A program made the position numbers and the translations under genes. The notes below the pieces were generated by a model, which was not told the origin of the DNA, did not search any database, and saw only the letters and a program-made list of their open reading frames with translations. DNA of 64,000 bases from contig NZ_BNEL01000001.1 in assembly GCF_018327685.1 (NCBI RefSeq), positions 1 to 64,000 on the forward strand, given 5' to 3'. How positions within the stretch are numbered: the first letter of the stretch is position 1; the number at the start of each line of letters is the position of its first letter. Shown here in pieces: positions 44,443 to 53,496 of this stretch. Origin of the DNA: Streptomyces sp. TS71-3. GTDB taxonomy: Bacteria; Actinomycetota; Actinomycetes; Streptomycetales; Streptomycetaceae.

Positions 44443-45543
44443 ATGGCTACTCATCGCGGCACTGGCGCTGGCACTGGCACCGGCGCTGACTCCGGCACCG
44501 GTGCTGACACTGGCACCGGGACTGGCGTAGGCACCGGTCAAGCCACCGGCCCCGGCCCCGGCACCGTGCCGCCGGCCGTACCGCGGCCGGGAGCCGTCAC
44601 CCTCACCGCCCCCGAGCATCCCGGGCACCCTGAGCAGCACCTCGACCCGCGCGCCGAGCTGAGCGAGTTCCTGCGCACCCGCAGGGCCCGCCTGAAGCCG
44701 GCCGACGTGGGGCTGCGCGACTACGGGCGGCGGCGCCGGGTTCCGGGCCTGCGGCGGGAGGAGCTGGCGCAGGTCGCGGGGGTCTCGGCGGCCTACTACA
44801 CCCGCCTCGAACAGGGCAACGCCCGCAACGTCTCACGTGAGGTGCTCGACGCCATCGCCGGCGCGCTCGAACTCTCCGACGCGGAGCGCACCCATCTGCT
44901 GCGCCTCGCCCGGCCGAGGCGGCACCGGCGGCGGCCCGTGCCACGGCGCCGGCAGGTCCGGCCGGCGCTGAGGGAACTGCTGACCGCGATGGAGGGCGTG
45001 CCCGCGTACGTGTGGGGCCGCCGCACCGACGTGCTCGCGTGGAACCACACGGCCTCCGCCCTCTTCGGCGACTGGTCGGCCCGCGCCCCGGAGCAGCGCA
45101 ACTGGGCGAGGATCACCTTCCTCGACCCGGCGGCCCGGCGGCTCTTCGCCGACTGGGAGTCCAAGGCGTACGACGTGGTGGGGCAGCTGCGACTCGACGC
45201 CGGCCTGCACGCCGACGATCCGCTCCTCGCGGCCCTGATCGGGGAACTCTCCCTGAGGAGCGAGGACTTCCGGCGGCTGTGGGCGGCCCACGACGTCAAG
45301 AGGAAGACGCACGGCGGCATGCGCATCGTGCACCCGATGGTGGGTGAGCTGGCCCTCCGCTACGAGACCTTCACGCTCCCCGACGACGACCAGGAGCAGT
45401 CGCTGAGCAGCTACCACGCGGAGCCCGGCTCGCCCTCCGAGGAGGCGCTGCGCCTGCTGGCGAGCTGGGGAGCGGACGCCTCCCGGGACTTCTCGGCCGA
45501 CGCCGGTACGGACGCCGACACGGACACCGGTACGGAGTCCTGA
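44443..45543 (+). CDS. XRE-family regulator with MmyB-like ligand domain
   Basis: 366 residues: a Gly-Thr repeat N-terminus (about 6-32, GTGAGTGTGADSGTG), HTH (about 78-130, RVPGLRREELAQVAGVSAAY and YTRLEQGNARNVSREVLDAI) and a PAS-like MmyB C-terminal domain (about 165-335, ending before an Asp/Thr repeat tail). Genes of this type often sit divergent to the oxidoreductase they control, here the aldehyde dehydrogenase. The repeats at both ends are coded by simple-sequence DNA. Confidence 0.87.
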   Translation: MATHRGTGAGTGTGADSGTGADTGTGTGVGTGQATGPGPGTVPPAVPRPGAVTLTAPEHPGHPEQHLDPRAELSEFLRTRRARLKPADVGLRDYGRRRRVPGLRREELAQVAGVSAAYYTRLEQGNARNVSREVLDAIAGALELSDAERTHLLRLARPRRHRRRPVPRRRQVRPALRELLTAMEGVPAYVWGRRTDVLAWNHTASALFGDWSARAPEQRNWARITFLDPAARRLFADWESKAYDVVGQLRLDAGLHADDPLLAALIGELSLRSEDFRRLWAAHDVKRKTHGGMRIVHPMVGELALRYETFTLPDDDQEQSLSSYHAEPGSPSEEALRLLASWGADASRDFSADAGTDADTDTGTES

Positions 45544-45600
45544 CCCCGGGCCCGGCTCGCCACCTCAGCCTGCCGCGCAACCCCGGCTCAGGTCCTTTCT

Positions 45601-45614
45601 TAGAATGCTAGCAT
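45601..45614 (+). promoter_or_regulatory. ATGCTAGCAT palindrome over a -10 box
   Basis: TAGAAT (45601-45606) looks like a -10 hexamer and overlaps the perfect palindrome ATGCTAGCAT (45605-45614), just upstream of the ribbon-helix-helix gene, as expected for an autoregulatory operator. Confidence 0.55.
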
Positions 45615-45621
45615 CCTAATT

Positions 45622-45867
45622 GTGGGGACCGAACCCAGACGACAGGTCAAGCAGTTCAACGTGTACCTGCCCCCCGACCTCATCCGCGCGGTCAAGCACC
45701 ACGCCGTGGACACCGAGCGGTCGCTCTCCGCGATCGTCGAGACGGCGCTGACCGAGTACCTGGGGCGGGCCTCGGCCCGGAACCAGGACGGCGGGGAAGG
45801 CGAGGGCCGCGAGGCCGGGGCTGCGGAGGAGCAGGACGAGACGGAGGAGAGGGACAGTGTCGACTGA
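45622..45867 (+). CDS. Ribbon-helix-helix (CopG/Arc-type) DNA-binding protein
   Basis: 81 residues from GTG. RHH fold at about 8-50: [20 protein letters not shown] and [15 protein letters not shown]. The acidic C-terminal half is low complexity. It has a leaderless-like start right after the palindromic -10 region and overlaps the next gene's GTG by 11 bases, so it is coupled to the VOC and methyltransferase genes. RHH proteins in such positions usually repress their own operon. No toxin gene is recognised nearby. Confidence 0.8.
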   Translation: MGTEPRRQVKQFNVYLPPDLIRAVKHHAVDTERSLSAIVETALTEYLGRASARNQDGGEGEGREAGAAEEQDETEERDSVD

Positions 45868-46276
45868 CGGCATCCAGGGCTTCTGCGTGGAGACGCGGAA
45901 CTACGGCGCCACGGCGGCGTTCTGGCGATCGTTCGGCTTCCGCGCCGTGCTGGAGACCGACCACGGCTCCGGCCAGTGGCAGCACCCGGCGGGCGGCCCG
46001 TACGTCTTCATCGTGGAGCGGCACGACGGCGACCCCCGGACCTACCCGGTGCTGGGGGTGCCGGACGCCGCGGCCTTCAGCCCGGCGCGCGAGCCGGACT
46101 TCGCGCAGCCGTTCACGCCCCAGCACTGGGGCGTCACGCAGGCCTTCGTGCGCGATCCGGACGGGCGGTACGTCAGCCTGGAGGCACCGCTTCCGGAAGG
46201 TGCCGGCGCCGGACACGGCGGACACGGAGGCCCCTCGGGAGCCTCCGCACACCAGGGATCCGGCCACCATGCCTGA
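45857..46276 (+). CDS. VOC (glyoxalase/bleomycin-resistance) superfamily protein
   Basis: 139 residues with paired beta-alpha-beta-beta-beta units ([21 protein letters not shown] and [19 protein letters not shown] end). Members bind metal and act as lyases, dioxygenases or drug-sequestering proteins. The His/Gly-rich tail is low complexity. Its end overlaps the methyltransferase start by 8 bases. Substrate unknown. Confidence 0.8.
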   Translation: MSTDGIQGFCVETRNYGATAAFWRSFGFRAVLETDHGSGQWQHPAGGPYVFIVERHDGDPRTYPVLGVPDAAAFSPAREPDFAQPFTPQHWGVTQAFVRDPDGRYVSLEAPLPEGAGAGHGGHGGPSGASAHQGSGHHA

Positions 46277-47234
46277 CCGGGCCGCTGAGGGCGCCGACGG
46301 CGCGAAGGGTCCCGAGAGGCCGCAGGAGCCGGGGCGGCCGCAGGAGCCGGAGAAGCCAGTGAACCCGGAGAAGCCAGCGAACCCGGAGAATCCTGAGGAG
46401 CCCGAGAGCTCGGCGGTCCGGGTGGCCCTGTGGCGGGCCCTGCACGTCCAGGCCGACCCGCCGCCGCACGTCCTCGTGGACGAGGTCGGCCTGCGGCTGG
46501 CGGCGCCGGACGCCGGCTGGCGCAGTCGTCCGGACATGGACGTGACGGGACCGGGCAGCAGCCGGGCGTCCATCGTGGTCCGCGCCCGCTTCGTGGAGGA
46601 CCTGGTCGTGGCGGAGGCCGGGCGGGGCGTCGGCCAGTACGTGATCCTCGGGGCCGGCCTGGACACCTTCGCCCAGCGCAGGCCGGAGGCCGCCGCCGGC
46701 GTGCGGGTCTTCGAGGTCGACCAGCCGGGGCCGCAGGCGTGGAAGCGGCGGCGCCTGGAGGAGCTGGGTCTCGGCGTTCCGGAGTGGCTGCGGCTCGTCC
46801 CGGTGGACTTCGAGGCGGACGGGTCCTGGCCGGAACGCCTCGCCGCCGCCGGGTTCGACACCGCCCGCCCGGCCGTGGTGGCCGCCACCGGCGTCTCCAT
46901 GTACCTGACGAGGGAGGCCAACGCGGACCTGCTGCGGCGCGTCGCCGCGCTCGCCCCGGGCACCACGCTGGCCATGACGTTCCTGCCCCCGCTGGAGCTG
47001 GTCGGCTCCGGCGCGCGCGCCGAGCGCCGGGCGACGGAGAGCGCCGCACGGTCCTCGGGGACCCCCTTCATCAGCTCCTTCGCCCCGCGGGACATGCTGG
47101 CGCTGGCCCGCGAGGCCGGTTTCCGCGCGGTGCGGCACGTACCGCTGTCCGGCCTCGCCGACCGCTACTTCGGCGGGCGGCAGGACCGCCCGCAGCCGCC
47201 GGGCTGGGAGGAACTGCTGGTGGCGACGGTCTGA
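46269..47234 (+). CDS. Class I SAM-dependent methyltransferase (LCMT/TIGR00027-like)
   Basis: 321 residues. A Pro/Glu-rich N-terminus of about 45 residues (PEKPVNPEKPANPENPEEPE) precedes the fold. SAM motif VILGAGLDTFAQRRPEA and acidic loop FEVDQPGPQAWKRRRL match the leucine-carboxyl-methyltransferase-like family common in actinobacteria. Substrate unknown, perhaps a small molecule or polyketide. Third gene of the RHH-VOC-methyltransferase unit. Confidence 0.83.
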   Translation: MPDRAAEGADGAKGPERPQEPGRPQEPEKPVNPEKPANPENPEEPESSAVRVALWRALHVQADPPPHVLVDEVGLRLAAPDAGWRSRPDMDVTGPGSSRASIVVRARFVEDLVVAEAGRGVGQYVILGAGLDTFAQRRPEAAAGVRVFEVDQPGPQAWKRRRLEELGLGVPEWLRLVPVDFEADGSWPERLAAAGFDTARPAVVAATGVSMYLTREANADLLRRVAALAPGTTLAMTFLPPLELVGSGARAERRATESAARSSGTPFISSFAPRDMLALAREAGFRAVRHVPLSGLADRYFGGRQDRPQPPGWEELLVATV

Positions 47235-47296
47235 GGACCGGGTGCCTGGCGCCCGAACCGCTCCGGGGCCCGCGCGTCGCGCGGCGTCACGTGAGG

Positions 47297-47420
47297 TCAG
47301 CCGCGTGGCGCGGGGGTCCGTAGTGTCAGCCGCGTGGCGCGTGGCGTGTGGCGCCTGGCGTCCGTGGTGTCAGCCGCGTGGCGCGTGGCGTGTGGCGCCT
47401 GGCGTCCGTGGTGTCAGCCG
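47297..47420. repeat. 44-bp tandem repeat that copies the 3' end of a gene
   Basis: TCAGCCGCGTGGCGCG recurs at 47297, 47326, 47370 and, as the real gene end, 47414; the last three are spaced exactly 44 bp. Each copy holds the TCA that is the stop codon (TGA) of the minus-strand gene. Confidence 0.9.
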
Positions 47421-47818
47421 CGCGGCGCGTGGGCGACGGAGTCGACGGCGATCGTCAGCAGGAGCCTGGTCTCCGGCCGGCCGGAGAAGCCGGGATAGGG
47501 GCGGCCGATGTACTTGTGCGAGATCTCGTCGATGCTCTCGGCCGCGCCGTCCGCGGTCACGTCGATCACCCGGCCGCGCACGCCGTAGTAGCGGGAGGCG
47601 TCCTCGGGGTCCGCGATGGTCACCGCCACCCGCGGGTCGCGGGCGATGTTCCGCGACTTGCGGTTCCCCTCGACGGTGTTGATCACGATGTGCTCGCCGT
47701 CGGTGGTCACCCAGGTCTGGGTCAGCTGGGGCGAGCCGTCGGGCATCACGGTGGCCAGGAAGCAGGTGCTGGGCCGGCGCAGCAGGTCGAGCAGCCCCTC
47801 GGGCAGCGGTATGGACAA
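47414..47818 (-). CDS. PPOX-class F420/FMN-dependent oxidoreductase
   Basis: 134 residues, split-barrel flavin fold: LLRRPSTCFLATVMPDGSPQ, VTTDGEHIVINTVEGNRKSRN and DPRVAVTIADPED. These enzymes use F420 or FMN to reduce small molecules. I took the TTG at 47818 as start because AAAGGA lies nine bases upstream and the conserved part begins there; the longer frame to 47902 is poorly coding. The last codons and stop are copied downstream in 44-bp repeats. Confidence 0.82.
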   Translation of the reverse strand: MSIPLPEGLLDLLRRPSTCFLATVMPDGSPQLTQTWVTTDGEHIVINTVEGNRKSRNIARDPRVAVTIADPEDASRYYGVRGRVIDVTADGAAESIDEISHKYIGRPYPGFSGRPETRLLLTIAVDSVAHAPRG

Positions 47819-48012
47819 CGCGGGTTCCTTTCGGTGGACGGTGACCGGCGCCCCGGACGGGGAACGCCGGGACCGGGCCACCCCGGCGGACACCGGACAC
47901 ACGCGCGCCGGCGCCCCGCTACGGACGCGATGATGTCACCACCACGAGCGGGGGCGACGGCCTCCCCTGCCTGCGCCGGGCGCCCCGCGTCCCGGCCGGC
48001 TCGGCTGCCACG

Positions 48013-48771
48013 ATGGGCTGGCACGATGTCCCGGTGTTCGCCGAAGCAGAACGAGACCGGGTGCGGGCGGCCCTGCTGGCCCGCGCCGAGTCCGATCCGG
48101 AGGTCACCGGCGCCGCGTTCACGGGCTCGTACGCGACCGGGGACGGCGACCGCTGGTCCGACACGGACCTGGTGCTCGGCGTGCGCGGGGACCCGGCCGC
48201 CGTGTCGGAGGCATGGACGTCCTGGCTGTACGAGGGGTTCGGCGCCGTCCACCACTGGGACCTGCCCACCGGCTCCGCCACCGTCGTCCGCGTCGTGCTC
48301 CTGCCAGGCTGGCTGGAGGTCGACCTCACCTTCGCTCCCGAGGCGGACTTCGGCCCCCGCGGCCCCCAGTGGCGCACGGTTCTCGGCACCGCGCGCCCCC
48401 AGCCGCCCTTCGCCCCGCCGCACCGCCCCACGCTCGTCGGCCTCTGCTGGCACCACGCCCTGCACGCCCGCATCAGCATCGAGCGCGACCGCCTCTGGGC
48501 CGCCGATTACTGGATCGGCACCCTCCGCGCCCGCCTCGTCGAACTCGCCTGCCTGCGCCTCGGCCTGCCCGCCGCGCACGGGAAGGGGGCCCATCTGCTG
48601 CCCGAGGAGGTGACCGGGCCGCTCGCCGGAACCCTCGTCCGCGAGCTCTCCGCGCCGGAGCTGCGGCGCGCGCTCGCCGCGGCGGCGGGGTGCTTCGCGG
48701 CGGAACTCGGCCGGGGCGAGCCGGAACTCGCCGGCCGGCTCCACGGGCTCCTCGCCGAGCTGGTGCGCTGA
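48013..48771 (+). CDS. Nucleotidyltransferase-fold protein
   Basis: 252 residues. N-terminal NTase domain with the signature TGSYATGDGDRWSDTDLVLG (GSx10DxD type, about 37-56) and a further Asp in EVDLTF, then a helical C-terminal domain. Resembles aminoglycoside or lincosamide nucleotidyltransferases and the MNT/substrate-binding class. Resistance is only one possibility. The stop lies inside a 15-bp repeat. Confidence 0.78.
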   Translation: MGWHDVPVFAEAERDRVRAALLARAESDPEVTGAAFTGSYATGDGDRWSDTDLVLGVRGDPAAVSEAWTSWLYEGFGAVHHWDLPTGSATVVRVVLLPGWLEVDLTFAPEADFGPRGPQWRTVLGTARPQPPFAPPHRPTLVGLCWHHALHARISIERDRLWAADYWIGTLRARLVELACLRLGLPAAHGKGAHLLPEEVTGPLAGTLVRELSAPELRRALAAAAGCFAAELGRGEPELAGRLHGLLAELVR

Positions 48772-48885
48772 GGAAGCCTGCGCTGAGGAAAGCCTGCGTT
48801 GAGGAAGCCTGCGTTGAGGAAGCCTGCCCTGAGGAAGGCTGCCCCGAGGAAGGCTGCCCCGAGGAAGCCGCGCTGAAGAAGACCG
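48766..48885. repeat. 15-bp tandem repeat starting in the last codons of the NTase gene
   Basis: Seven or so units of GCGCTGAGGAAGCCT, beginning in the gene's final CGC-TGA and extending about 110 bases past the stop. Later units drift to CCCCGAGGAAGGCTG. Confidence 0.9.
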
Positions 48886-49055
48886 GAACTCAGACGTCCG
48901 CCTCCGGGCCGGCGCCCGCCGCTGCCGTACGCCGTTCGAGTGGCGCACCGGCCCACCGGGCCACCGGGCCACCGGGCCGCCGGCCCACCGTCAGCGTCCC
49001 CGCGCCGGGCCCCGGCCACCCCGGCACCGGCCCGACCAGGCCTGGTCACGTCACG

Positions 49056-49784
49056 TCACGTCAGCATCGACCCGCCGTCCACCGTAAGGATCGTCCCCGT
49101 GGTGAAGTCCTGGCGGAGCAGGTACACGTACGCCTCGGCGATGTCCTCCACCTCGCCGACCCGGTCCAGCAGGTTGGATTCGGCGATCTGCTCGTACATC
49201 TGCTCGCGCTCCGCCTCCGGCATCCGGTCCCAGACGGGCGAGCGGGAGACGCCGGGGCGTACCGCGTTGACCCGGAGCGGGGCCAGCTCGACCGCTGCGG
49301 CCCGTACCGCCGCCTCGATGGCGCCGCAGATGCTCGCCCCGAGCACCCAGCCGGGGCCCGGCCGCTGCACCGCGGTGCCGCTCGTCAGGACGACCGAACC
49401 CGTGGTGCGCAGGTAGGGGTGCGCCGCGCTCAGGGCGCGCAGCGCACCGAAGTAGCGGAGCTGGAAGAAGTCCTGCGCGGACGCCATGTCCATCTGGTCG
49501 AGGGGCGTCATCCGCAGCGGCTCGCCCGCCGTGTACACCAGGTGGTCGAAGGCGCCGATGCGGTCGAAGAGGGCGGCGACCTGCCCGTTGTCGTTCAGGT
49601 TCGCGGTCTCGCCGGCGCTGCCCTCCGGCAGTTTCTCGACGGCCGCCCGCACCCGGGCCTCGTTGCTGGACACGACGGTGACGCGCGCGCCCAGCTCCGC
49701 CGCCTGCGCGGCGGTGGTCAGCCCGATGCCGGACGTGCCGCCCAGGACGACGACCCGTTGATCCGTGAGGGGCGTGAGGGTCAT
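49056..49784 (-). CDS. SDR-family protein with replaced catalytic Tyr/Lys
   Basis: 242 residues. The NAD(P) site VVLGGTSGIGLTTAAQ and the DGGSMLT end are typical short-chain dehydrogenase features, and Ser is present in VVLTSGTAV. Where YxxxK is expected, the sequence is LGASICGAIEAAVR, without Tyr or Lys. It may bind cofactor without normal catalysis or use other residues. Its ATG overlaps the stop of the ABC-F gene (4 bases), so the two are translated together. Confidence 0.85.
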   Translation of the reverse strand: MTLTPLTDQRVVVLGGTSGIGLTTAAQAAELGARVTVVSSNEARVRAAVEKLPEGSAGETANLNDNGQVAALFDRIGAFDHLVYTAGEPLRMTPLDQMDMASAQDFFQLRYFGALRALSAAHPYLRTTGSVVLTSGTAVQRPGPGWVLGASICGAIEAAVRAAAVELAPLRVNAVRPGVSRSPVWDRMPEAEREQMYEQIAESNLLDRVGEVEDIAEAYVYLLRQDFTTGTILTVDGGSMLT

Positions 49785-51595
49785 TCACCCACACTCCCGG
49801 GCATTTCGTCGCCCGGCAACTCCGTGGGCGGCCGCCCCGTACCGGGAACCGCCTCCGTGCCAGGAATCGCCTCCGTACCAGAAACCTCCTTCGCACCAGG
49901 AACGGCCTCCGTACCAGGAACCTCCTCCGCCCCCGCCGGCTCACCCCCCGACGTCTCCAGCAGCGCGCGCACCTCGTCGCCGGACGTCTCGACCAGTTCC
50001 TCGTCCACCAGCAGCCAGCGCGTGATCCCGATGGATTCGAGGAACGGCAGGTCGTGGCTGGCGACCACCAGGGCGCCCTGGTAGGCGGCGAGGGCGCCGG
50101 TGAGCTGGCGGACGCTGGGGACGTCCAGGTTGTTGGTGGGCTCGTCCAGCAGCAGGAGCTGGGGGGCCGGGGCGGCGAGCATGGTCGCCGCGAGTGCCGC
50201 GCGGAACCGCTCGCCGCCGGAGAGGGTGCCGGCCGGCTGCTCGGCGCGGGCGCCCCTGAAGAGGAACCGTGCGAGCTGGGCGCGGATCTCGTTGTCGGGC
50301 ACGCCGGGGGCCATCCGGGCGACGTTCGCGGCGACGCTCAGCTCGTCGTCCAGCACGTCGAGCCGCTGCGGCAGGAACCGCAGCGGCACGTGCGCCACGG
50401 CCCGCCCCGACACCGGCTCCAGCTCTCCGGTGAGGGTGCGCAGCAGCGTGGTCTTGCCGGAGCCGTTCCGGCCGACCAGCGCGATCCGCTCGGGCCCGTG
50501 CACGTGGAGGCCGCCGCGGGCCAGCCGGCCGTGCGGCAGGCACAGCTCCTCGACGGTGAGGACCGAGCGGCCCGCGGGCACGGCGGTGCCCGGCAGGCTG
50601 ACACGGATCTCCGCGTCGTCGCGGATCGCGTTCGCGGCCTCCTCGCGGCGCTCCCGGGCGTCGTTCAGCCGCTCCTCATGGAGGCCGCGGAGCCGGCCGG
50701 CGGATTCCTGGGAGGCGCGTTTGCGCGCGCCCGCGACGATCCGCGGCGCGCGCCGCTGGGCGTCCAGCTTGCTGTCCTGCCGCCGCCTGCGGGCCAGCTT
50801 GGTCTGCGTCTCCGCCAGCTCGCGCTGCTGCCGGCGGACGTCGGCCTCGGCGGCCTTCAGCATCCGCCCGGCCGCCTCCTGCTGGACGGCGAGCGCGTCC
50901 TCGTAGGCGGAGTAGCCGCCGCCGTACCAGTTCACCTCGCCGGAGCGCAGCTCGGCGATGCGGTCGACGCGTTCCAGCAGCTCCCGGTCGTGGCTGACGA
51001 CCACGAGCACACCGGACCGCCAGGAGTCCACCGCGTCGGAGAGGCGGCGGCGGGCGAACAGGTCGAGGTTGTTGGTCGGCTCGTCGAGCAGCAGGACGTC
51101 GGGGTGCTCCAGCAGCAGCGCGGCCAGCCGCAGCAGCACGGTCTCGCCGCCGGACATCTCGCCGACGGTGCGGTCGAGGCCGATGCCGTCGAGGCCGAGC
51201 GCGCCGAGGGTCGCGAGGGCGCGTTCCTCGACGTCCCAGTCGTCGCCGACGGTCTCGAAGTGCTCCTCCGCGACGTCGCCGGACTCGATCGCGCGCAGCG
51301 CGGCGCGACGGCCCGCGATGCCGAGGGCGGCGTCGACGCGGACGGTGGTGTCGAGGGTGATGTTCTGCGGCAGGTAGGCCAGGCTGCCGGGCACGGTGAC
51401 CGAGCCCCCGGCGGGGCGCAGCCGGCCGGCGAGCAGGCGCAGCAGGGTCGACTTGCCCGTCCCGTTCGCCCCGACGAGGCCGGTGCGGCCGCGCGGGACG
51501 GTGACGGACAGGCCGTCGAAGACGGGGGTGCCGTCCGGCCACTGGAAGGAGAGGCCGGTGCAGGTCAGGGAGGTGCTGGGAGTGGGATTCGCCAT
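49781..51595 (-). CDS. ABC-F ATPase, antibiotic-resistance type
   Basis: 604 residues with two ATPase domains and no membrane part. Walker A GANGTGKST and GRNGSGKTT, signatures MSGGE and LSGGE, Walker B LLLDEPTNN twice, and an Arg-rich inter-domain linker (about 270-340) that in ABC-F proteins reaches into the ribosome. Many Streptomyces members protect ribosomes from macrolides, lincosamides or pleuromutilins. The C-terminal 50 residues are repeats of EVPGTEAVPG-type units coded by 18-bp repeats at 49840-49925. The start at 51595 opens the conserved core. Confidence 0.88.
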   Translation of the reverse strand: MANPTPSTSLTCTGLSFQWPDGTPVFDGLSVTVPRGRTGLVGANGTGKSTLLRLLAGRLRPAGGSVTVPGSLAYLPQNITLDTTVRVDAALGIAGRRAALRAIESGDVAEEHFETVGDDWDVEERALATLGALGLDGIGLDRTVGEMSGGETVLLRLAALLLEHPDVLLLDEPTNNLDLFARRRLSDAVDSWRSGVLVVVSHDRELLERVDRIAELRSGEVNWYGGGYSAYEDALAVQQEAAGRMLKAAEADVRRQQRELAETQTKLARRRRQDSKLDAQRRAPRIVAGARKRASQESAGRLRGLHEERLNDARERREEAANAIRDDAEIRVSLPGTAVPAGRSVLTVEELCLPHGRLARGGLHVHGPERIALVGRNGSGKTTLLRTLTGELEPVSGRAVAHVPLRFLPQRLDVLDDELSVAANVARMAPGVPDNEIRAQLARFLFRGARAEQPAGTLSGGERFRAALAATMLAAPAPQLLLLDEPTNNLDVPSVRQLTGALAAYQGALVVASHDLPFLESIGITRWLLVDEELVETSGDEVRALLETSGGEPAGAEEVPGTEAVPGAKEVSGTEAIPGTEAVPGTGRPPTELPGDEMPGSVGE

Positions 51596-52139
51596 GGGAT
51601 CTCGCAGTCGCACGCGCGGTGGGCTTCGGGCTGGGTGCTCGGTGCTTGGTGCGTTCGTGTGCGAGCACCGCACGGCGCGCGGGACGGGACGAGATGCGTC
51701 TCAAAGCGGTCGGCTGGGACCGAGGGAGGGACGGCTCGTACACCGAGGTCGCGTTCCGCGCGTGTCACGGGCGCCGGGCGTGCCGGCTGCGGGTGACGTG
51801 TGTACGGCGGGGCCGTACCGCGCGATGGTCGCTGACCTCAGACGAGCAATGTCCACCTCTCTCGGAGACAACAGAGACGTCCACGAAGGTAACGCGTCGC
51901 CGGCGGGCCGCGCAAAGAGTTTTCGACGGCACCCGACGGCACCCGACGGCTCCAGAGGCGCACGACAGCCCCGATGGCTCCCGATCACCCCAGCCCCACG
52001 CCCCATCCCGAACGTACAATCGAATACGAGGCAGGCGGCCCTGCGATGCCCTGCGTACACGCGGGAGCACCCCGCGGTAGCCGCGGGCACCGTGGAACCC
52101 CTGGCCTGGCGCACGCACGCCCGCAAGGGAGAAACGGAA
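51596..52139. other. Long divergent intergenic region, possible ABC-F leader
   Basis: About 540 bases between the ABC-F gene and the SRPBCC-like gene. It contains GCACCCGACGGC repeats (near 51930-51960) and AT-richer parts near 51840-51890. No gene is convincing. Antibiotic-responsive ABC-F genes often have attenuator leaders, but I could not identify a leader peptide or terminator pair. Confidence 0.4.
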
Positions 52140-52682
52140 ATGACCACCGTCCAAGCCGATCTCGTCCTGTCGGACTCGGTCTTCCACGCCCAGATCAACG
52201 CGCCGGTGGAGAAGGTCGACATCGCGAAATGGCTGTTCGGCCTGCCCGACGCCGAGTACCAGCGGTGCGCGCCCCCGGACCACATCGCCGCCGGCGCCAC
52301 CACCACCGACGAGGGCCGGCCCATGTCGATCAACGTGGAGGTGATCGGCACGTCGCTGATGGTCCAGCACTACGTCGGCGAGATCACCGAGCCGCACCAC
52401 TGCCGCATGGTGTCGGCCTCGGACGTCTTCACCCCGCAGGGCCACACCAGGGTGCAGGTGATCTGGGACCTGAGCGTCACGCGGCTGGGCGAGGACCGGT
52501 GCGAGTACGCGAACTCGGTCACCGCCCACCCCACGGAGGAGTTCCTCGGCTTCCTCCGCGACCACGGCGTCACGTTCGAGCAGGCCGCCGGCGAGCGGCA
52601 GGCGGCGTCCAGCGACCACAACAGCCGGGAGACGCCGCGGTTCGCGGCGAGCATCGAGCGGGCGGCGCTGTCCCGGGGCTGA
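52140..52682 (+). CDS. SRPBCC-like hypothetical protein
   Basis: 180 residues, soluble. The pattern SVFHAQINAPVEKVDIAKWLFGLPDAEY then strands ending in HTRVQVIWDLSVTRLGEDRCEYANSV resembles START/SRPBCC (lipid- or aromatic-binding) folds, but this is weak. AAGGGAG precedes the ATG by about nine bases. Monocistronic, facing away from the ABC-F gene. Function unknown. Confidence 0.65.
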   Translation: MTTVQADLVLSDSVFHAQINAPVEKVDIAKWLFGLPDAEYQRCAPPDHIAAGATTTDEGRPMSINVEVIGTSLMVQHYVGEITEPHHCRMVSASDVFTPQGHTRVQVIWDLSVTRLGEDRCEYANSVTAHPTEEFLGFLRDHGVTFEQAAGERQAASSDHNSRETPRFAASIERAALSRG

Positions 52683-52917
52683 GGTCAGGAGGTTCGGGGC
52701 CGGCGGCGGATCGATATCCGGGCCCCGGTGGCGGCCGTCCCGCTCAGGGGCCACGTGGCGGCCGCCGCGTCCAGATGACCGTCGTGTCTGTCACATCCGA
52801 CCGTCGCGGCTGTCACGTCCGCTGCCCGGCCGGTGTCTTCATGCCGAACCGCCGATCGTGCACACGGCGCCATTCGGGCGCTCGACGCCGATCGGGCACT
52901 CGACAGGGGAGAACACC

Positions 52918-53496
52918 ATGGCGCTACGCGTTCCGAAGGCGGAGCTCGCCCCCGAGCTCGGCGAGAGCATGATCAAGCAGTTCGGTGCCGTGCCCGAACC
53001 GCTGGAGGTGACGTCGCACAACCCCAAGGTCGCCGGGACCAGCCTGGAGCTCGGCGGCAGGGTGGGCGAGTGGGACGCGGCCGACGAGAGCCTCAAGTCG
53101 TTCGCGCACATGGCCGTCGCGGCGCAGGTCGGGTGCGGCTGGTGCCTCGACCTCGGCTACTTCCAGGCGCAGAACCAGAACCTCGACCTGGCCAAGGCGA
53201 GCCAGGTGCCGCGCTGGCGGGAGTCGGAGGTGTTCACGCCGCTGGAGCGGGACGTACTGGAGTACGCCGAGGCCATGACGAGCACGCCGCCGACCGTCAC
53301 CGACGAGCTGTCCGCGCGCCTGCTGGACGGGCTCGGCCCGGCGGCGATGGTCGAACTCACCGTGTTCATCGCGTTCTCCAACTTCGCGACCAGGAGCAAC
53401 GCGGCGTTCGGGATCGAGTCGCAGGGCTTCTCGGACTCCTGCGAGATCCCGCTGGCCGGGCGCCCCGGGACGCCCGGCGTACCGTCGGCGGCATGA
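52918..53496 (+). CDS. Carboxymuconolactone decarboxylase/AhpD-like protein
   Basis: 192 residues with the AhpD-type helical core and redox pair CGWC (in AAQVGCGWCLDLGYF), then the FIAFSNFATRSNAAFG helix. AhpD-like proteins reduce peroxiredoxins or act as CMD enzymes. It overlaps the next gene, an ECF41 sigma factor, by 4 bases (ATGA). This pairing is the standard ECF41 neighbourhood and supports the assignment of both. GGGGAGAA precedes the ATG. Confidence 0.87.
   Translation: MALRVPKAELAPELGESMIKQFGAVPEPLEVTSHNPKVAGTSLELGGRVGEWDAADESLKSFAHMAVAAQVGCGWCLDLGYFQAQNQNLDLAKASQVPRWRESEVFTPLERDVLEYAEAMTSTPPTVTDELSARLLDGLGPAAMVELTVFIAFSNFATRSNAAFGIESQGFSDSCEIPLAGRPGTPGVPSAA

Noticed and set aside
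45622..46276. RHH-VOC as a toxin-antitoxin pair
   Set aside because: The VOC fold is not a known toxin, and no growth-inhibiting domain is recognisable.
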